Source: a virus. Taken from it: a stretch of 36,110 nt of DNA. Every line of letters begins with the position of its first letter. Within the stretch, counting starts at the first letter, position 1. Below are positions 21,463 to 28,567 of the stretch, in pieces. The position numbers were made by a program, and so were the translations under genes. The notes beneath the pieces are model-generated. The model had not been told where the DNA came from. It worked only from the letters and a program-made list of their open reading frames with translations, and searched no databases. The DNA lies in IMG/VR virus record IMGVR_UViG_3300017768_002628, positions 1 through 36,110 of that record; one strand, 5' to 3'.

Positions 21463-21533
21463 GCGAGTGTGGTGTAGCGGTAACATCCCATCCTTCCAAG
21501 TTGGTGTCACGAGTTCGATCCTCGTCACTCGCT
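21463..21533 (+). tRNA. tRNA-Gly (anticodon TCC)
   Basis: Acceptor GCGAGTG / CACTCGC, D stem GTGT/ACAT, anticodon loop CTTCCAA, T arm ACGAG-TTCGATC-CTCGT. The anticodon stem CCATC/GTTGG has a T-T mismatch at the fourth pair (30-40). No encoded CCA. Reads GGA and GGG. Confidence 0.92.
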
Positions 21534-21560
21534 TTCGGATTGCCGAATAATCCGAATTTA
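21534..21560 (+). terminator. Hairpin terminator after tRNA-Gly
   Basis: TTCGGATT (21534-21541) / AATCCGAA (21549-21556), 8 perfect pairs, loop GCCGAAT, followed by a short TTTA. The T-tract is weak. Confidence 0.6.
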
Positions 21561-21567
21561 TACCTAG

Positions 21568-21575
21568 TATAAATA
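21568..21575 (+). promoter_or_regulatory. T4-type late promoter, perfect TATAAATA
   Basis: Exact TATAAATA directly after the hairpin terminator and about 105 bases before the next ATG, leaving a long 5' leader. Confidence 0.75.
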
Positions 21576-21580
21576 ATACA

Positions 21581-21657
21581 CCTTTTGTCAAATTGTATCA
21601 AAAGGCAACAAACGGGACAAGTCGAGTCCCTATTCATCTGCGGGTAATCACTCCGCA
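21581..21657 (+). promoter_or_regulatory. Three-hairpin 5' leader of barrel-like gene
   Basis: Three consecutive perfect stems: CCTTTTG/CAAAAGG (21581-21605), GGGAC/GTCCC (21614-21630), and TGCGG/CCGCA (21639-21657). An AGAGG ribosome site follows before the ATG at 21681. Such leaders can stabilise or control an mRNA. Confidence 0.6.
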
Positions 21658-21680
21658 AGTAACTAAAGAGGTTTTAAAAA

Positions 21681-22046
21681 ATGATCAAATCTGTATTCGC
21701 AGCAACTGCTGCTCTGTCTATGTCCGCAGGCGCTGCCCTTGCAGGTCCCTACGTCAACGTGGAAACCAATGCTGGTTGGACGGGAGATGACTACACCGGG
21801 GCAACTACAGACATTCACGTTGGCTATGAGGGCACTGTTGGTGCTACTGGATATTACGTCCAAGCGGGTCCTGCCGTGATTGCTGTGGATGGTGTCGAGA
21901 CCGAAACTCAGTTCTCTGGTAAAGCAGGAGTTGGCGTGCCCGTTACCGATGCTCTCGGAGTCTATGGTGAGGTTTCCTTCTTGACTGCCGATGACGAGGA
22001 TGACTTTGGTCTGGGTGGTAAACTGGGTGTGAAGTATTCCTTCTGA
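21681..22046 (+). CDS. Small outer-membrane beta-barrel-like protein, 121 aa
   Basis: Signal peptide MIKSVFAATAALSMSAGAALA. The mature part alternates polar and hydrophobic residues in several strands (PYVNVETNAGW, TDIHVGYEG, GYYVQAGPAVIAV, LGVYGEVSF) and ends LGVKYSF, with the terminal Phe characteristic of outer-membrane barrel proteins. Too small for a general porin; it might be a four- to eight-strand barrel. GC-ending codons (CCC TAC GTC AAC GTG) stand out from neighbours, suggesting high expression or host origin. Alone in a late unit with terminators on both sides. Confidence 0.75.
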   Translation: MIKSVFAATAALSMSAGAALAGPYVNVETNAGWTGDDYTGATTDIHVGYEGTVGATGYYVQAGPAVIAVDGVETETQFSGKAGVGVPVTDALGVYGEVSFLTADDEDDFGLGGKLGVKYSF

Positions 22047-22047
22047 G

Positions 22048-22076
22048 TTTACAACTAAACATCTAGGTGTTATAAT
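22048..22076 (+). promoter_or_regulatory. Sigma70-type promoter overlapping a terminator
   Basis: TTTACA (22048-22053), 17-base spacer, TATAAT (22071-22076). The transcription start would fall inside the terminator stem that begins at 22077. Confidence 0.7.
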
Positions 22077-22101
22077 GGGGTGCGACGGCACCCCCTTTTT
22101 T
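22077..22101 (+). terminator. Strong rho-independent terminator
   Basis: GGGGTGC / GCACCCC stem (7 pairs), GACG loop, then CTTTTTT. Ends the barrel-like gene transcript; the following promoter is nested on it. Confidence 0.9.
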
Positions 22102-22284
22102 ATGCGTTACCTTTTTCACCCTCTCACTGTCCTAAACTTAACGATCTGTGGATCTCTTGGGGTGATTGAATTTGTCCACACTAAAGCACATCACACATTG
22201 GAACAGGATGTTCACAGTCACGTCAGTCAAGCACTGAAAAAGAATCCAGAGTTAGCACGAGAAGCTTGTTGGGAGTTAGAATAA
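22102..22284 (+). CDS. Small membrane-type protein, 60 aa
   Basis: ATG at 22102 comes right after the terminator T-run, with no Shine-Dalgarno; from the nested promoter the leader would be about 20 bases. MRYLFHPLTVLNLTICGSLGVIEFVHT is a membrane segment or uncleaved signal, followed by a charged helical domain. His-rich (HTKAHHTLEQDVHSHV). No family recognised. Its stop overlaps the next start. Confidence 0.6.
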   Translation: MRYLFHPLTVLNLTICGSLGVIEFVHTKAHHTLEQDVHSHVSQALKKNPELAREACWELE

Positions 22285-22445
22285 TGAAAAAACAATATAA
22301 AGAAACTGCAGAATGTAAGAATCTCTATGATATGATTCTTGAGTTACATAAACGTATCGATGATCTTGAGTCTAATAATTCGGCAATGATTCGTCTTCTT
22401 GGGAACATAGATACTAAGTTAGGAAACCTTTCTAATGAAGATTAA
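22284..22445 (+). CDS. Small coiled-coil protein, 53 aa
   Basis: Starts in TAATG with the previous stop. MKKQYKETAECKNLYDMILE, then LHKRIDDLESNNSAMIRLLGN, shows heptad-like spacing of Leu and Ile. No signal or membrane segment. Overlaps the following gene by 11 bases. Function unknown. Confidence 0.5.
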   Translation: MKKQYKETAECKNLYDMILELHKRIDDLESNNSAMIRLLGNIDTKLGNLSNED

Positions 22446-22611
22446 TCTCTGGTATTCAAAGAGTATGCAGCAGTGGCGTTGGACTCTATCTGAAGAGTTC
22501 AAAAATGGTATCACAAAACTAGAACAACATTCTGGTCAAAGAATCTATCTACGTGATGCCATGGAAGATGTTGCTGATACCGTTGAATACATTCTTGATA
22601 AGAAAAAATGA
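22435..22611 (+). CDS. Small conserved protein, 58 aa
   Basis: MKINLWYSKSMQQWRWTLSE, then charged helices ending in EYILDKKK. The aromatic start and the length suggest a compact helical protein. Overlaps the next start (ATGA). Not recognised. Confidence 0.5.
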   Translation: MKINLWYSKSMQQWRWTLSEEFKNGITKLEQHSGQRIYLRDAMEDVADTVEYILDKKK

Positions 22612-22811
22612 ATCCATTGTCTCAATATAAAGAAGGTGGACTTCCAGTTGAACAAACTAATCTTCTGAGATTAATTAGTGAACTGGAAGGTTCTTCTCAA
22701 TTATGTAAATGGATGGGATTTATAGATGACATGGAAACCCTTGACAAAATAAAAAGGAAGTATTATACTATGTACTTCAAACTCAAAAAAGAACAACGCA
22801 TTCCTCAGTAG
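22608..22811 (+). CDS. Small conserved protein ending inside tRNA-Asn, 67 aa
   Basis: MNPLSQYKEGGLPVEQTNLL, followed by helical sequence and a basic C-terminus (KKEQRIPQ). Its last ten bases, including the TAG stop, are the 5' part of the tRNA-Asn acceptor and D region, so tRNA processing from this transcript would cut the mRNA. Function unknown. Confidence 0.55.
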   Translation: MNPLSQYKEGGLPVEQTNLLRLISELEGSSQLCKWMGFIDDMETLDKIKRKYYTMYFKLKKEQRIPQ

Positions 22812-22873
22812 CTCAGCGGCAGAGCCGACGACTGTTAATCGTCTGGTCGTAGGTTCAAATCCTACCTGGGGAG
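22802..22873 (+). tRNA. tRNA-Asn (anticodon GTT)
   Basis: Acceptor TCCTCAG / CTGGGGA with one G-T pair, D arm GCTC...GAGC, anticodon arm GACGA-CTGTTAA-TCGTC, T arm GTAGG-TTCAAAT-CCTAC. No encoded CCA. Reads AAC/AAT. Overlaps the 3' end of the preceding gene. Confidence 0.95.
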
Positions 22874-22876
22874 TTT

Positions 22877-22948
22877 GGGAGATTAGCTCAGAGGTAGAGC
22901 AACTCGTTTACACCGAGTGGGTCACTGGTTCGATCCCGGTATCTCCCA
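22877..22948 (+). tRNA. tRNA-Val (anticodon TAC)
   Basis: Acceptor GGGAGAT / ATCTCCC, D arm GCTC...GAGC, anticodon arm ACTCG-TTTACAC-CGAGT, T arm ACTGG-TTCGATC-CCGGT. Lies three bases after tRNA-Asn, so the two are one transcript. Reads GTA. Confidence 0.95.
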
Positions 22949-22956
22949 TATAAATA
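22949..22956 (+). promoter_or_regulatory. Late promoter TATAAATA right after tRNA-Val
   Basis: Exact TATAAATA beginning at the first base after the tRNA-Val discriminator, 31 bases before the ATG at 22987. Confidence 0.65.
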
Positions 22957-22986
22957 AGTGAAAACTGACGAAGTAATCACTATACA

Positions 22987-23244
22987 ATGGATAATATCCG
23001 AGTAAGATGTCGTTCCTGTGGAAAGGAAATAGAGGGACACCTTAATAAAACTGTTTCTTGTGGTTGTCCAAATATGACGACCATTCGTGGAGATAAGATT
23101 TCTGCTGTTGACTTATCTCTTGTTATGATGTTAAACTCTAAGCAACCAAAGACTAAAAAAAGTGTCTTGTCACAGGAAGATATCCTTTGGCAGGAGCAAA
23201 GAAGGCAACGCAAAGTTCGTAAGTTGGACTTTGAAGTTCGGTGA
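22987..23244 (+). CDS. Zinc-ribbon-like conserved cyanophage protein, 85 aa
   Basis: CRSCGK at residues 8-13 and CGCPN at 25-29 form a CxxC...CxC metal-binding pair. The following TTIRGDKISAVDLS and C-terminal WQEQRRQRKVRKLDFEVR complete a pattern I associate with a conserved cyanophage family. May bind nucleic acid. Late promoter 31 bases upstream; no good ribosome site. Ends with GTGA overlap into the next gene. Confidence 0.75.
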   Translation: MDNIRVRCRSCGKEIEGHLNKTVSCGCPNMTTIRGDKISAVDLSLVMMLNSKQPKTKKSVLSQEDILWQEQRRQRKVRKLDFEVR

Positions 23245-23462
23245 AAAAACTTTGGGAAATTTGGAAGTACTCATTAGGAAGTTTCAGTGACACAAAAACA
23301 GAAAATTATGATGATTGGGTTGCTATCGTTCGCACCTGTATATTTGTTAGTTACATGGTCACTAATATTTTTATTGTATCTGGAGTCATAAGACACTGGA
23401 ACAATTCGTCAGAGAATGAACACACACTTGACAACAGTGTAGCAGATTGCTACATTAAATAG
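23241..23462 (+). CDS. Small membrane protein, GTG start, 73 aa
   Basis: GTG at 23241 overlaps the previous stop. Charged N-terminus (KKLWEIWKYSLG), one membrane helix at about 27-49 (VAIVRTCIFVSYMVTNIFIVSGVI) and a polar tail. No family recognised. Confidence 0.5.
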   Translation: MKKLWEIWKYSLGSFSDTKTENYDDWVAIVRTCIFVSYMVTNIFIVSGVIRHWNNSSENEHTLDNSVADCYIK

Positions 23463-23487
23463 TATTGTAGACAATCTTTCTACCATT

Positions 23488-23643
23488 ATGCATCCCGACG
23501 ACTTACAGAACTGGAAAATTATTAAGGAAAAATTTGAGGAAAACGGCACAACAGACAACTTCTACTATAAAAGAGCTTGTGCTATTGTAAGAGGAGAACC
23601 TGATCCCATGGATAATTTGAAGAATGTCTCACAGGATGGATGA
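23488..23643 (+). CDS. Small conserved cyanophage protein, 51 aa
   Basis: MHPDDLQNWKIIKEKFEENG, then TTDNFYYKRACAIVRGEPDPM, a pattern I have seen in small cyanophage proteins. A TTAAATA, a poor late-promoter match, lies upstream. Soluble and mixed charge; one Cys. Function unknown. Confidence 0.6.
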   Translation: MHPDDLQNWKIIKEKFEENGTTDNFYYKRACAIVRGEPDPMDNLKNVSQDG

Positions 23644-23806
23644 AATAAAACCAGAGCACTACGTCACAGAAAAACAGTGCCAGGAAATGATCGATAAAGC
23701 TATTGACAAACATAATAAAACTGCTACAATTATAAGTGCCATCCTCGGATGTATCCTCCTTGGATTTTACTCTCATGGAGTTTTAGCCTTGGTAGGTCGC
23801 ACATGA
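23624..23806 (+). CDS. Small C-tail-anchored membrane protein, 60 aa
   Basis: Charged N-terminal helix (MDEIKPEHYVTEKQCQEMIDKAIDK), then a membrane segment at about 35-55 (TATIISAILGCILLGFYSHGVLA). ATG at 23624, or at 23636 within a GGATGGATGA overlap. Last gene before the terminator. Confidence 0.55.
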   Translation: MSHRMDEIKPEHYVTEKQCQEMIDKAIDKHNKTATIISAILGCILLGFYSHGVLALVGRT

Positions 23807-23828
23807 TGGCTGCGGTAACTTCCTTTGG

Positions 23829-23864
23829 TAGGTTCAGAGTTAGCGGCGATAGGAACCTATTTTT
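23829..23864 (+). terminator. Probable terminator before tRNA-Pro
   Basis: TAGGTTC (23829-23835) / GAACCTA (23853-23859), 7 pairs with a 17-base loop, followed by TTTTT. The long loop lowers confidence. Confidence 0.6.
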
Positions 23865-23941
23865 CGGGACGTAGCTCAGTTTGGTAGAGCACTCGCTTTG
23901 GGAGCGAGTGGCCGTAGGTTCAAATCCTATCGTCCCGACCA
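23865..23941 (+). tRNA. tRNA-Pro (anticodon TGG) with encoded CCA
   Basis: Acceptor CGGGACG / CGTCCCG then A-CCA, D arm GCTC...GAGC, anticodon arm CTCGC-TTTGGGA-GCGAG, T arm GTAGG-TTCAAAT-CCTAT. The only tRNA of the five with an encoded CCA. Reads CCA. Confidence 0.96.
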
Positions 23942-23942
23942 C

Positions 23943-23971
23943 TTGACTACATAGTCACAATACCTTATAAT
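23943..23971 (+). promoter_or_regulatory. Strong sigma70-type promoter
   Basis: TTGACT (23943-23948), 17-base spacer, TATAAT (23966-23971), beginning two bases after the tRNA CCA. The spacer ends ATACC-T, like the promoter at 20371. Confidence 0.85.
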
Positions 23972-23993
23972 ATACAGGCAATCAAAACAGACA

Positions 23994-24212
23994 ATGGCAC
24001 TGACCGAAAAATTTAAGTCTAAAGACATTGGCACTCTTCGTGCTGCAGCAAATGGAGAAATTTTTCTGGATGTAAAAAATCCAAAGTTGTTCAAAAAAGT
24101 CCGTCGTTTTTATGAATCCACAGGAGTAATTTTTTCTGGTGATCCTGGTGATGATTATGAAATGTTGATGGATTATCTTTACTCTGATCTTGAGGTTGTT
24201 GAGGTTATTTGA
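23994..24212 (+). CDS. Small soluble conserved protein, 72 aa
   Basis: Starts 22 bases after the promoter -10, so the leader is short. MALTEKFKSKDIGTLRAAAN with mixed charge, ending DYLYSDLEVVEVI. No known domain or membrane segment. The stop and next ATG share TGATG. Early expression is inferred from the host-type promoter. Confidence 0.6.
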   Translation: MALTEKFKSKDIGTLRAAANGEIFLDVKNPKLFKKVRRFYESTGVIFSGDPGDDYEMLMDYLYSDLEVVEVI

Positions 24213-24466
24213 TGAAAGTCGTGAAAAAACCAACCGTTCTTCTTGAACGGTTTCCCTATCGTTATATTCAAGTTGGCATCCTAGAAATCAATGGTATGCC
24301 AGATTATCGTATTCAAAAAGTAGATTCATATACTGGACGATACCGTGATATGTATCTTTGTGATAATGAAATGCAGATAATGACTGCCATGGAAGATCAT
24401 GATTATACTTGTTGGTTAGATCCTGATGGTGTTCCTGCCTATCGAAAAGATTGTGTGAAGGCTTGA
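24212..24466 (+). CDS. Small conserved protein, 84 aa
   Basis: ATG at 24212 shares TGATG with the previous stop; a TTG just upstream is disregarded. MKVVKKPTVLLERFPYRYIQ, a beta-rich middle with paired charged residues, and ending in DGVPAYRKDCVKA. No recognised fold. Same early operon as the previous gene. Confidence 0.6.
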   Translation: MKVVKKPTVLLERFPYRYIQVGILEINGMPDYRIQKVDSYTGRYRDMYLCDNEMQIMTAMEDHDYTCWLDPDGVPAYRKDCVKA

Positions 24467-24488
24467 GTCACGGATGGACTATAACAGC

Positions 24489-24526
24489 ACTGGTCGGTGA
24501 AGGTCAACCCCTTCAATCCCGTCAGT
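24489..24526 (+). ncRNA. Candidate structured RNA upstream of the sugar operon
   Basis: ACTG / CAGT closes a stem continued by CGG/CCG and TGAAGG/CCTTCA, with loop TCAACC. It contains TCGGTGAAGGT, also present at 20694. It sits between the early operon and the terminator-promoter of the sugar cluster. The wcaG RNA family is known from cyanophages upstream of exopolysaccharide genes and is a natural candidate, but I cannot check the match. Confidence 0.4.
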
Positions 24527-24571
24527 TTCTTGCTTCTGATTAAAAAGTAAGTGGCGTGCATGGAAAAGTTT

Positions 24572-24600
24572 AAGGAGGGTTGTCATAACCCTCCTTTTTT
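24572..24600 (+). terminator. Strong rho-independent terminator before the sugar operon
   Basis: AAGGAGGGTT / AACCCTCCTT, 10 perfect pairs with GTCAT loop, followed by more T. Ends the early operon or attenuates the sugar operon. Confidence 0.9.
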
Positions 24601-24608
24601 AGTATAAT
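24580..24608 (+). promoter_or_regulatory. Sigma70-type promoter with -35 inside terminator loop
   Basis: TTGTCA (24580-24585), exactly 17 bases, TATAAT (24603-24608). The -35 is the last two stem bases plus the loop of the terminator. Leader to the ATG is about 18 bases. Confidence 0.75.
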
Positions 24609-24632
24609 ACATAATGTAGATTAAAAATTAAA

Positions 24633-25673
24633 ATGTCCGAGTATAAGAAGACAGCACTTGTTCTCGGTGCTGGTGGATTTATTGGTAGTCATATGGTAAA
24701 ACGACTCAGGTCTGAGGGATACTGGGTAAGAGGTATTGATTTAAAGTATCCAGAATATGGAGAGACCGAAGCAAATGAATTTGTTCAAGGTGATTTAACA
24801 GATCGTAATTTTGTAGATAGGGTAATTAGATTCAAGGGATATCTTGGAAATTTTTATGCAAGTGTACCTGAAAAATATCATTGTCCATTTGATGAGATCT
24901 ATCAGTTTGCTGCTGATATGGGTGGAGCAGGTTTTGTTTTTACGGGTGATAATGATTCAGACATCATGCACAACTCTGTCACCATTAATCTGAATGTTCT
25001 TAATGAACAAAGGAAGTTCAATGAAACTGTTGGAAATAAGACTAAGATTTTCTATTCTGGATCAGCATGTATGTATCCAGAGCATAACCAATTAGACCCC
25101 GATAATCCAGATTGCCGTGAAGAATCAGCATACCCAGCAAACCCAGACTCAGAATATGGATGGGAGAAACTCTTTAGTGAACGACTTTATCTTGCGTATA
25201 ATCGTAATCATGGCATTCCTATTAGGATTGCTAGATATCACAACATTTTTGGTCCCGAAGGAACCTGGGACGGTGGAAGAGAGAAGGCACCAGCTGCAAT
25301 CTGCCGTAAGGTCGCTTTCCTCCCGAAGGAGGGTGGAGCAATCGAGGTGTGGGGAGATGGCTTACAGACTCGTTCCTTCCTGTTCATTGACGAATGCATT
25401 GAAGCAACTCGAAGACTGATGGACAGTGACTTTATGGGTCCTGTAAACATTGGTTCTGAAGAAATGGTTACTATCAATCAACTGGTTGATATTGCTGCTA
25501 AGGTAGCATCTAAAGATGTTCAGAAGATTCATATTGATGGTCCTCTTGGTGTTCGTGGTCGTAACTCAAACAATGATCTCATCCGTGAGAAACTTGGTTG
25601 GGATTATTCTCAAACTCTTGAAGAAGGTATTCGTAAAACATATACTTGGATTCAATCTCAAATAAATTTATGA
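24633..25673 (+). CDS. GDP-mannose 3,5-epimerase-like SDR enzyme, 346 aa
   Basis: Extended SDR enzyme. Nucleotide site GAGGFIG at 12-18. [23 protein letters not shown] (Y175, K179), [20 protein letters not shown] and [18 protein letters not shown] match plant GDP-mannose 3,5-epimerase almost motif for motif. In plants this enzyme makes GDP-L-galactose and GDP-L-gulose from GDP-D-mannose. First gene of the sugar operon, overlapping gmd by ATGA. A related C3/C5 epimerase on another nucleotide sugar is possible, but motif conservation and gmd neighbours favour GDP-mannose. Confidence 0.85.
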   Translation: MSEYKKTALVLGAGGFIGSHMVKRLRSEGYWVRGIDLKYPEYGETEANEFVQGDLTDRNFVDRVIRFKGYLGNFYASVPEKYHCPFDEIYQFAADMGGAGFVFTGDNDSDIMHNSVTINLNVLNEQRKFNETVGNKTKIFYSGSACMYPEHNQLDPDNPDCREESAYPANPDSEYGWEKLFSERLYLAYNRNHGIPIRIARYHNIFGPEGTWDGGREKAPAAICRKVAFLPKEGGAIEVWGDGLQTRSFLFIDECIEATRRLMDSDFMGPVNIGSEEMVTINQLVDIAAKVASKDVQKIHIDGPLGVRGRNSNNDLIREKLGWDYSQTLEEGIRKTYTWIQSQINL

Positions 25674-26680
25674 AAAAGGCATTTATAACTGGAGTTACAG
25701 GTCAGGATGGATCCTACCTGGCAGAATTTTTGTTGAGTAAGGGTTACAGGGTATGTGGTATCAAGAGGAGAAGTTCCTCTTTCAATACTACAAGAATTGA
25801 TGAGGTATTTGAATCTAATAAAAATTTTGAATTATACTATGGAGATCTTACAGATTCTACAAATCTCATTAGTTTAATTCAGAAAATTCAACCTGATGAA
25901 ATTTACAATTTAGGAGCACAGAGTCATGTAAAAGTATCATTTGAAACTCCAGAGTATACAGCAAATAGTGATGCTATGGGAACTCTTCGTATTTTGGAGG
26001 CAATACGTATTCTTAAAATGGAGAATACAGTTAAATTTTATCAAGCATCCACTTCTGAAATGTTTGGTAAAGTTCAACAAATTCCACAGACTGAATTGAC
26101 TCCTTTCTATCCAAGATCACCTTATGGCGTGGCAAAATTATATGCACACTGGATTACGAAAAACTACAGAGAAGCATATGGAATTCATGCAAATTCTGGA
26201 ATCTTATTTAATCATGAAAGTCCAAGAAGAGGTGAAACTTTTGTGACTAAAAAAATCACAATGGGATTAAATAAAATTAAAAATGGAAAAGATAATTGTT
26301 TACATCTTGGAAATTTAGATGCTAAAAGAGACTGGGGTCATGCTAAAGATTATGTTGAAGCAATGTGGCTGATGTTACAGCAGGAAAACCCAGATGATTA
26401 TGTTATTGCAACAGGTGAACAATATTCAGTTAGAGATTTTGTTGAGGAAGCAGCACTTCATTTTGGTATGCAAATTACCTGGAGAGGTGAAGGATTAAAT
26501 GAAATTGGATATGATATCTTTACTGGAAAAGAGATTATTAAAGTTAACTCTAAATATTTCAGACCTGCTGAAGTTGAAACTTTATTAGGTGATGCCACCA
26601 AGGCAAGGGAAAAATTAGGTTGGATACCTAAAACTTCTTTTAAAAAATTAGTTGAGGAAATGTGTACTCATGAACAGTAA
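25670..26680 (+). CDS. gmd: GDP-mannose 4,6-dehydratase
   Basis: Converts GDP-D-mannose to GDP-4-keto-6-deoxy-D-mannose, the branch point to GDP-fucose, GDP-rhamnose and GDP-perosamine. ATG at 25670 overlaps the preceding stop. [11 protein letters not shown] at residues 7-17, [28 protein letters not shown] (Y152, K156) and [14 protein letters not shown] are diagnostic of Gmd. 336 aa, slightly shorter than E. coli Gmd (373). Followed directly by fcl with an 11-base overlap, so GDP-fucose is the clear product. Confidence 0.96.
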   Translation: MKKAFITGVTGQDGSYLAEFLLSKGYRVCGIKRRSSSFNTTRIDEVFESNKNFELYYGDLTDSTNLISLIQKIQPDEIYNLGAQSHVKVSFETPEYTANSDAMGTLRILEAIRILKMENTVKFYQASTSEMFGKVQQIPQTELTPFYPRSPYGVAKLYAHWITKNYREAYGIHANSGILFNHESPRRGETFVTKKITMGLNKIKNGKDNCLHLGNLDAKRDWGHAKDYVEAMWLMLQQENPDDYVIATGEQYSVRDFVEEAALHFGMQITWRGEGLNEIGYDIFTGKEIIKVNSKYFRPAEVETLLGDATKAREKLGWIPKTSFKKLVEEMCTHEQ

Positions 26681-27635
26681 GAGTCGAGTTTATGTTGCTG
26701 GTAATACTGGATTAGTAGGATCAGCATTAGTTCGTATGCTCCATAGAAAGGGGTATACTAATATTCTCTCCTCCCCATCCTCTCATTGGGATTTGCGTAG
26801 GCAAGAGGATGTTGAGAGATTTTTTAAATTAAATGAACCAGAATATGTTTATCTTGCTGCTGCCAAGGTTGGTGGAATTGGTGCTAACAGTGATTATCCT
26901 GCACACTTCATCTATGATAATTTGATGATTCAATCAAACATCATTCATGCTGCTCGCAAGTTTGGAGTTAAAAAACTCTTGTTTCTTGGATCTTCTTGCA
27001 TCTATCCAAAGATGTGTGAGCAACCTATTAAGGAAGAATATTTGATGACAGGTTCTTTAGAACCAACGAATGATGCCTATGCGATTGCAAAGATTGCTGG
27101 GATTAAGACGTGCCAGGCATATCGTAAGCAATATGGGTTTAATGCAATCTCTTTGATGCCTACGAATTTGTATGGTCCTAATGATAATTTTGATTTAGAG
27201 TCATCTCATGTTCTTCCTGCAATGATTGCCAAGTATCACTATGCAACTGTTGACGGATATACTATTGATATGGGTGGTCCTTGGTGGCCAGATGTAAAAC
27301 TTTGGGGTGACGGTTCGGCACGGAGAGAGTTTCTTCATGTTGATGATCTTGCCGAAGCTTGTTTTACATGTATGAGAGATTACGACTCCTCAGAACCAAT
27401 TAATGTTGGAACAGGAGAAGACATTACTATTAAAGAACTTGCGAGTATTGTTTCTGATGTGGTTGGGCATCCAGGTCAAACAACATGGGACACTTCTAAA
27501 CCTAATGGGACACCAAGAAAAGTTCTTAATGTTGATAAGATTAAATCTCTTGGTTGGAAACCAAAAATTGAATTAAAAAATGGAATTAAAAATACTTATG
27601 ATTGGTATAAAGAAATCTTAATGGAGAAAGAATAA
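26670..27635 (+). CDS. fcl: GDP-L-fucose synthase (epimerase/reductase)
   Basis: Uses GDP-4-keto-6-deoxymannose and NADPH to make GDP-L-fucose. ATG at 26670 ([20 protein letters not shown]). GSSCIYPK supplies Ser and Cys; YAIAK gives Y137 and K141, next to the E. coli numbering 136/140; [11 protein letters not shown] and SHVLPA (His) complete the site. 321 aa, same size as WcaG. TAATG overlap with the next glycosyltransferase gene. Confidence 0.96.
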   Translation: MNSKSRVYVAGNTGLVGSALVRMLHRKGYTNILSSPSSHWDLRRQEDVERFFKLNEPEYVYLAAAKVGGIGANSDYPAHFIYDNLMIQSNIIHAARKFGVKKLLFLGSSCIYPKMCEQPIKEEYLMTGSLEPTNDAYAIAKIAGIKTCQAYRKQYGFNAISLMPTNLYGPNDNFDLESSHVLPAMIAKYHYATVDGYTIDMGGPWWPDVKLWGDGSARREFLHVDDLAEACFTCMRDYDSSEPINVGTGEDITIKELASIVSDVVGHPGQTTWDTSKPNGTPRKVLNVDKIKSLGWKPKIELKNGIKNTYDWYKEILMEKE

Positions 27636-28567
27636 TGGAATTAAGTGTAGTTTTGGGTGGAAGAGATGATAACTATGGAGAACAATTTATCGAAAGATTA
27701 GAACAAGCAGTATCACATAATCTTAAACTGCTTGATAGTTCGGGCATTGATTATGAAATGATCGTGGTTGACTTCAATCCGATTAATGAGCAGTATCTCC
27801 ATGTCAATTCTCTGATGGAGGAAGTTCTTCAACATCCAAGAGTGAAGAATTTGATTGTCGATCCCTCAGTGTCTGTTGCTGAAGACTTAACACCTTCAAC
27901 TTACTATGAGTATTTTGCAAAAAATGCTGGTTGTAGAATTTCAACAGGAGATATGATCTTCATTACTAACTCTGACATTATGCTGACAGAAAAGTTAATT
28001 GAAGAAATTAAAAAAGAATTTGATAGTGATGAGAAGAATGATGTTTTTTATAGAGTTAGATATAGAGGCGATATTTCATTAGGAGATTCTCCTTCACTAT
28101 CTCCTAGACTAATTCCTAATGGTGATGTTTTAACTGGACCATTAAATGGATGGGGGGATCCTGAACAAGTTTTGGATTTGTATGAAAATCTAAAATATCA
28201 TAATCTTCTTGGTGAAGATCCAGTTATTGGTTTGTGGTCTGGAGATGCATGTATGTTCTCAAGAGAAGTATTCTTCAATGTTGCCACAGCATATAATGAA
28301 GGTGATTTTAGTCATAGGACTAACAAAAATCAATCAAATATGGATACAGAAATTCTATGGAATTTAAAACTTAAAGGTAAAGAACTTAAATTGATAAATG
28401 CTCCTTATTATCACATTTATCATGGACACCCCCTCCCTAGAGATAATAGTAGTTATACTAAATTAAGGTATGAAAATAAATCTGACTGGGGATTTATTAA
28501 GTATAATAAGGTAAGAGTTAATGATAATACTGAAATTATTGTCGATGGAGAAATAGAATGGGATTAA
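27635..28567 (+). CDS. GT-A (GT2-like) glycosyltransferase, 310 aa
   Basis: N-terminal VVLGGRDDNYGEQFIERLEQAV resembles the donor-binding strand and helix of GT2 enzymes. ITNSDIM (D114) is the likely variant DXD motif, and later GLWSGDACMFSREVF and NMDTEILWNLK match acceptor-side motifs of GT-A folds. Soluble, no membrane segment. Donor sugar cannot be read from sequence; the setting suggests a GDP- or UDP-sugar. Confidence 0.75.
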   Translation: MELSVVLGGRDDNYGEQFIERLEQAVSHNLKLLDSSGIDYEMIVVDFNPINEQYLHVNSLMEEVLQHPRVKNLIVDPSVSVAEDLTPSTYYEYFAKNAGCRISTGDMIFITNSDIMLTEKLIEEIKKEFDSDEKNDVFYRVRYRGDISLGDSPSLSPRLIPNGDVLTGPLNGWGDPEQVLDLYENLKYHNLLGEDPVIGLWSGDACMFSREVFFNVATAYNEGDFSHRTNKNQSNMDTEILWNLKLKGKELKLINAPYYHIYHGHPLPRDNSSYTKLRYENKSDWGFIKYNKVRVNDNTEIIVDGEIEWD

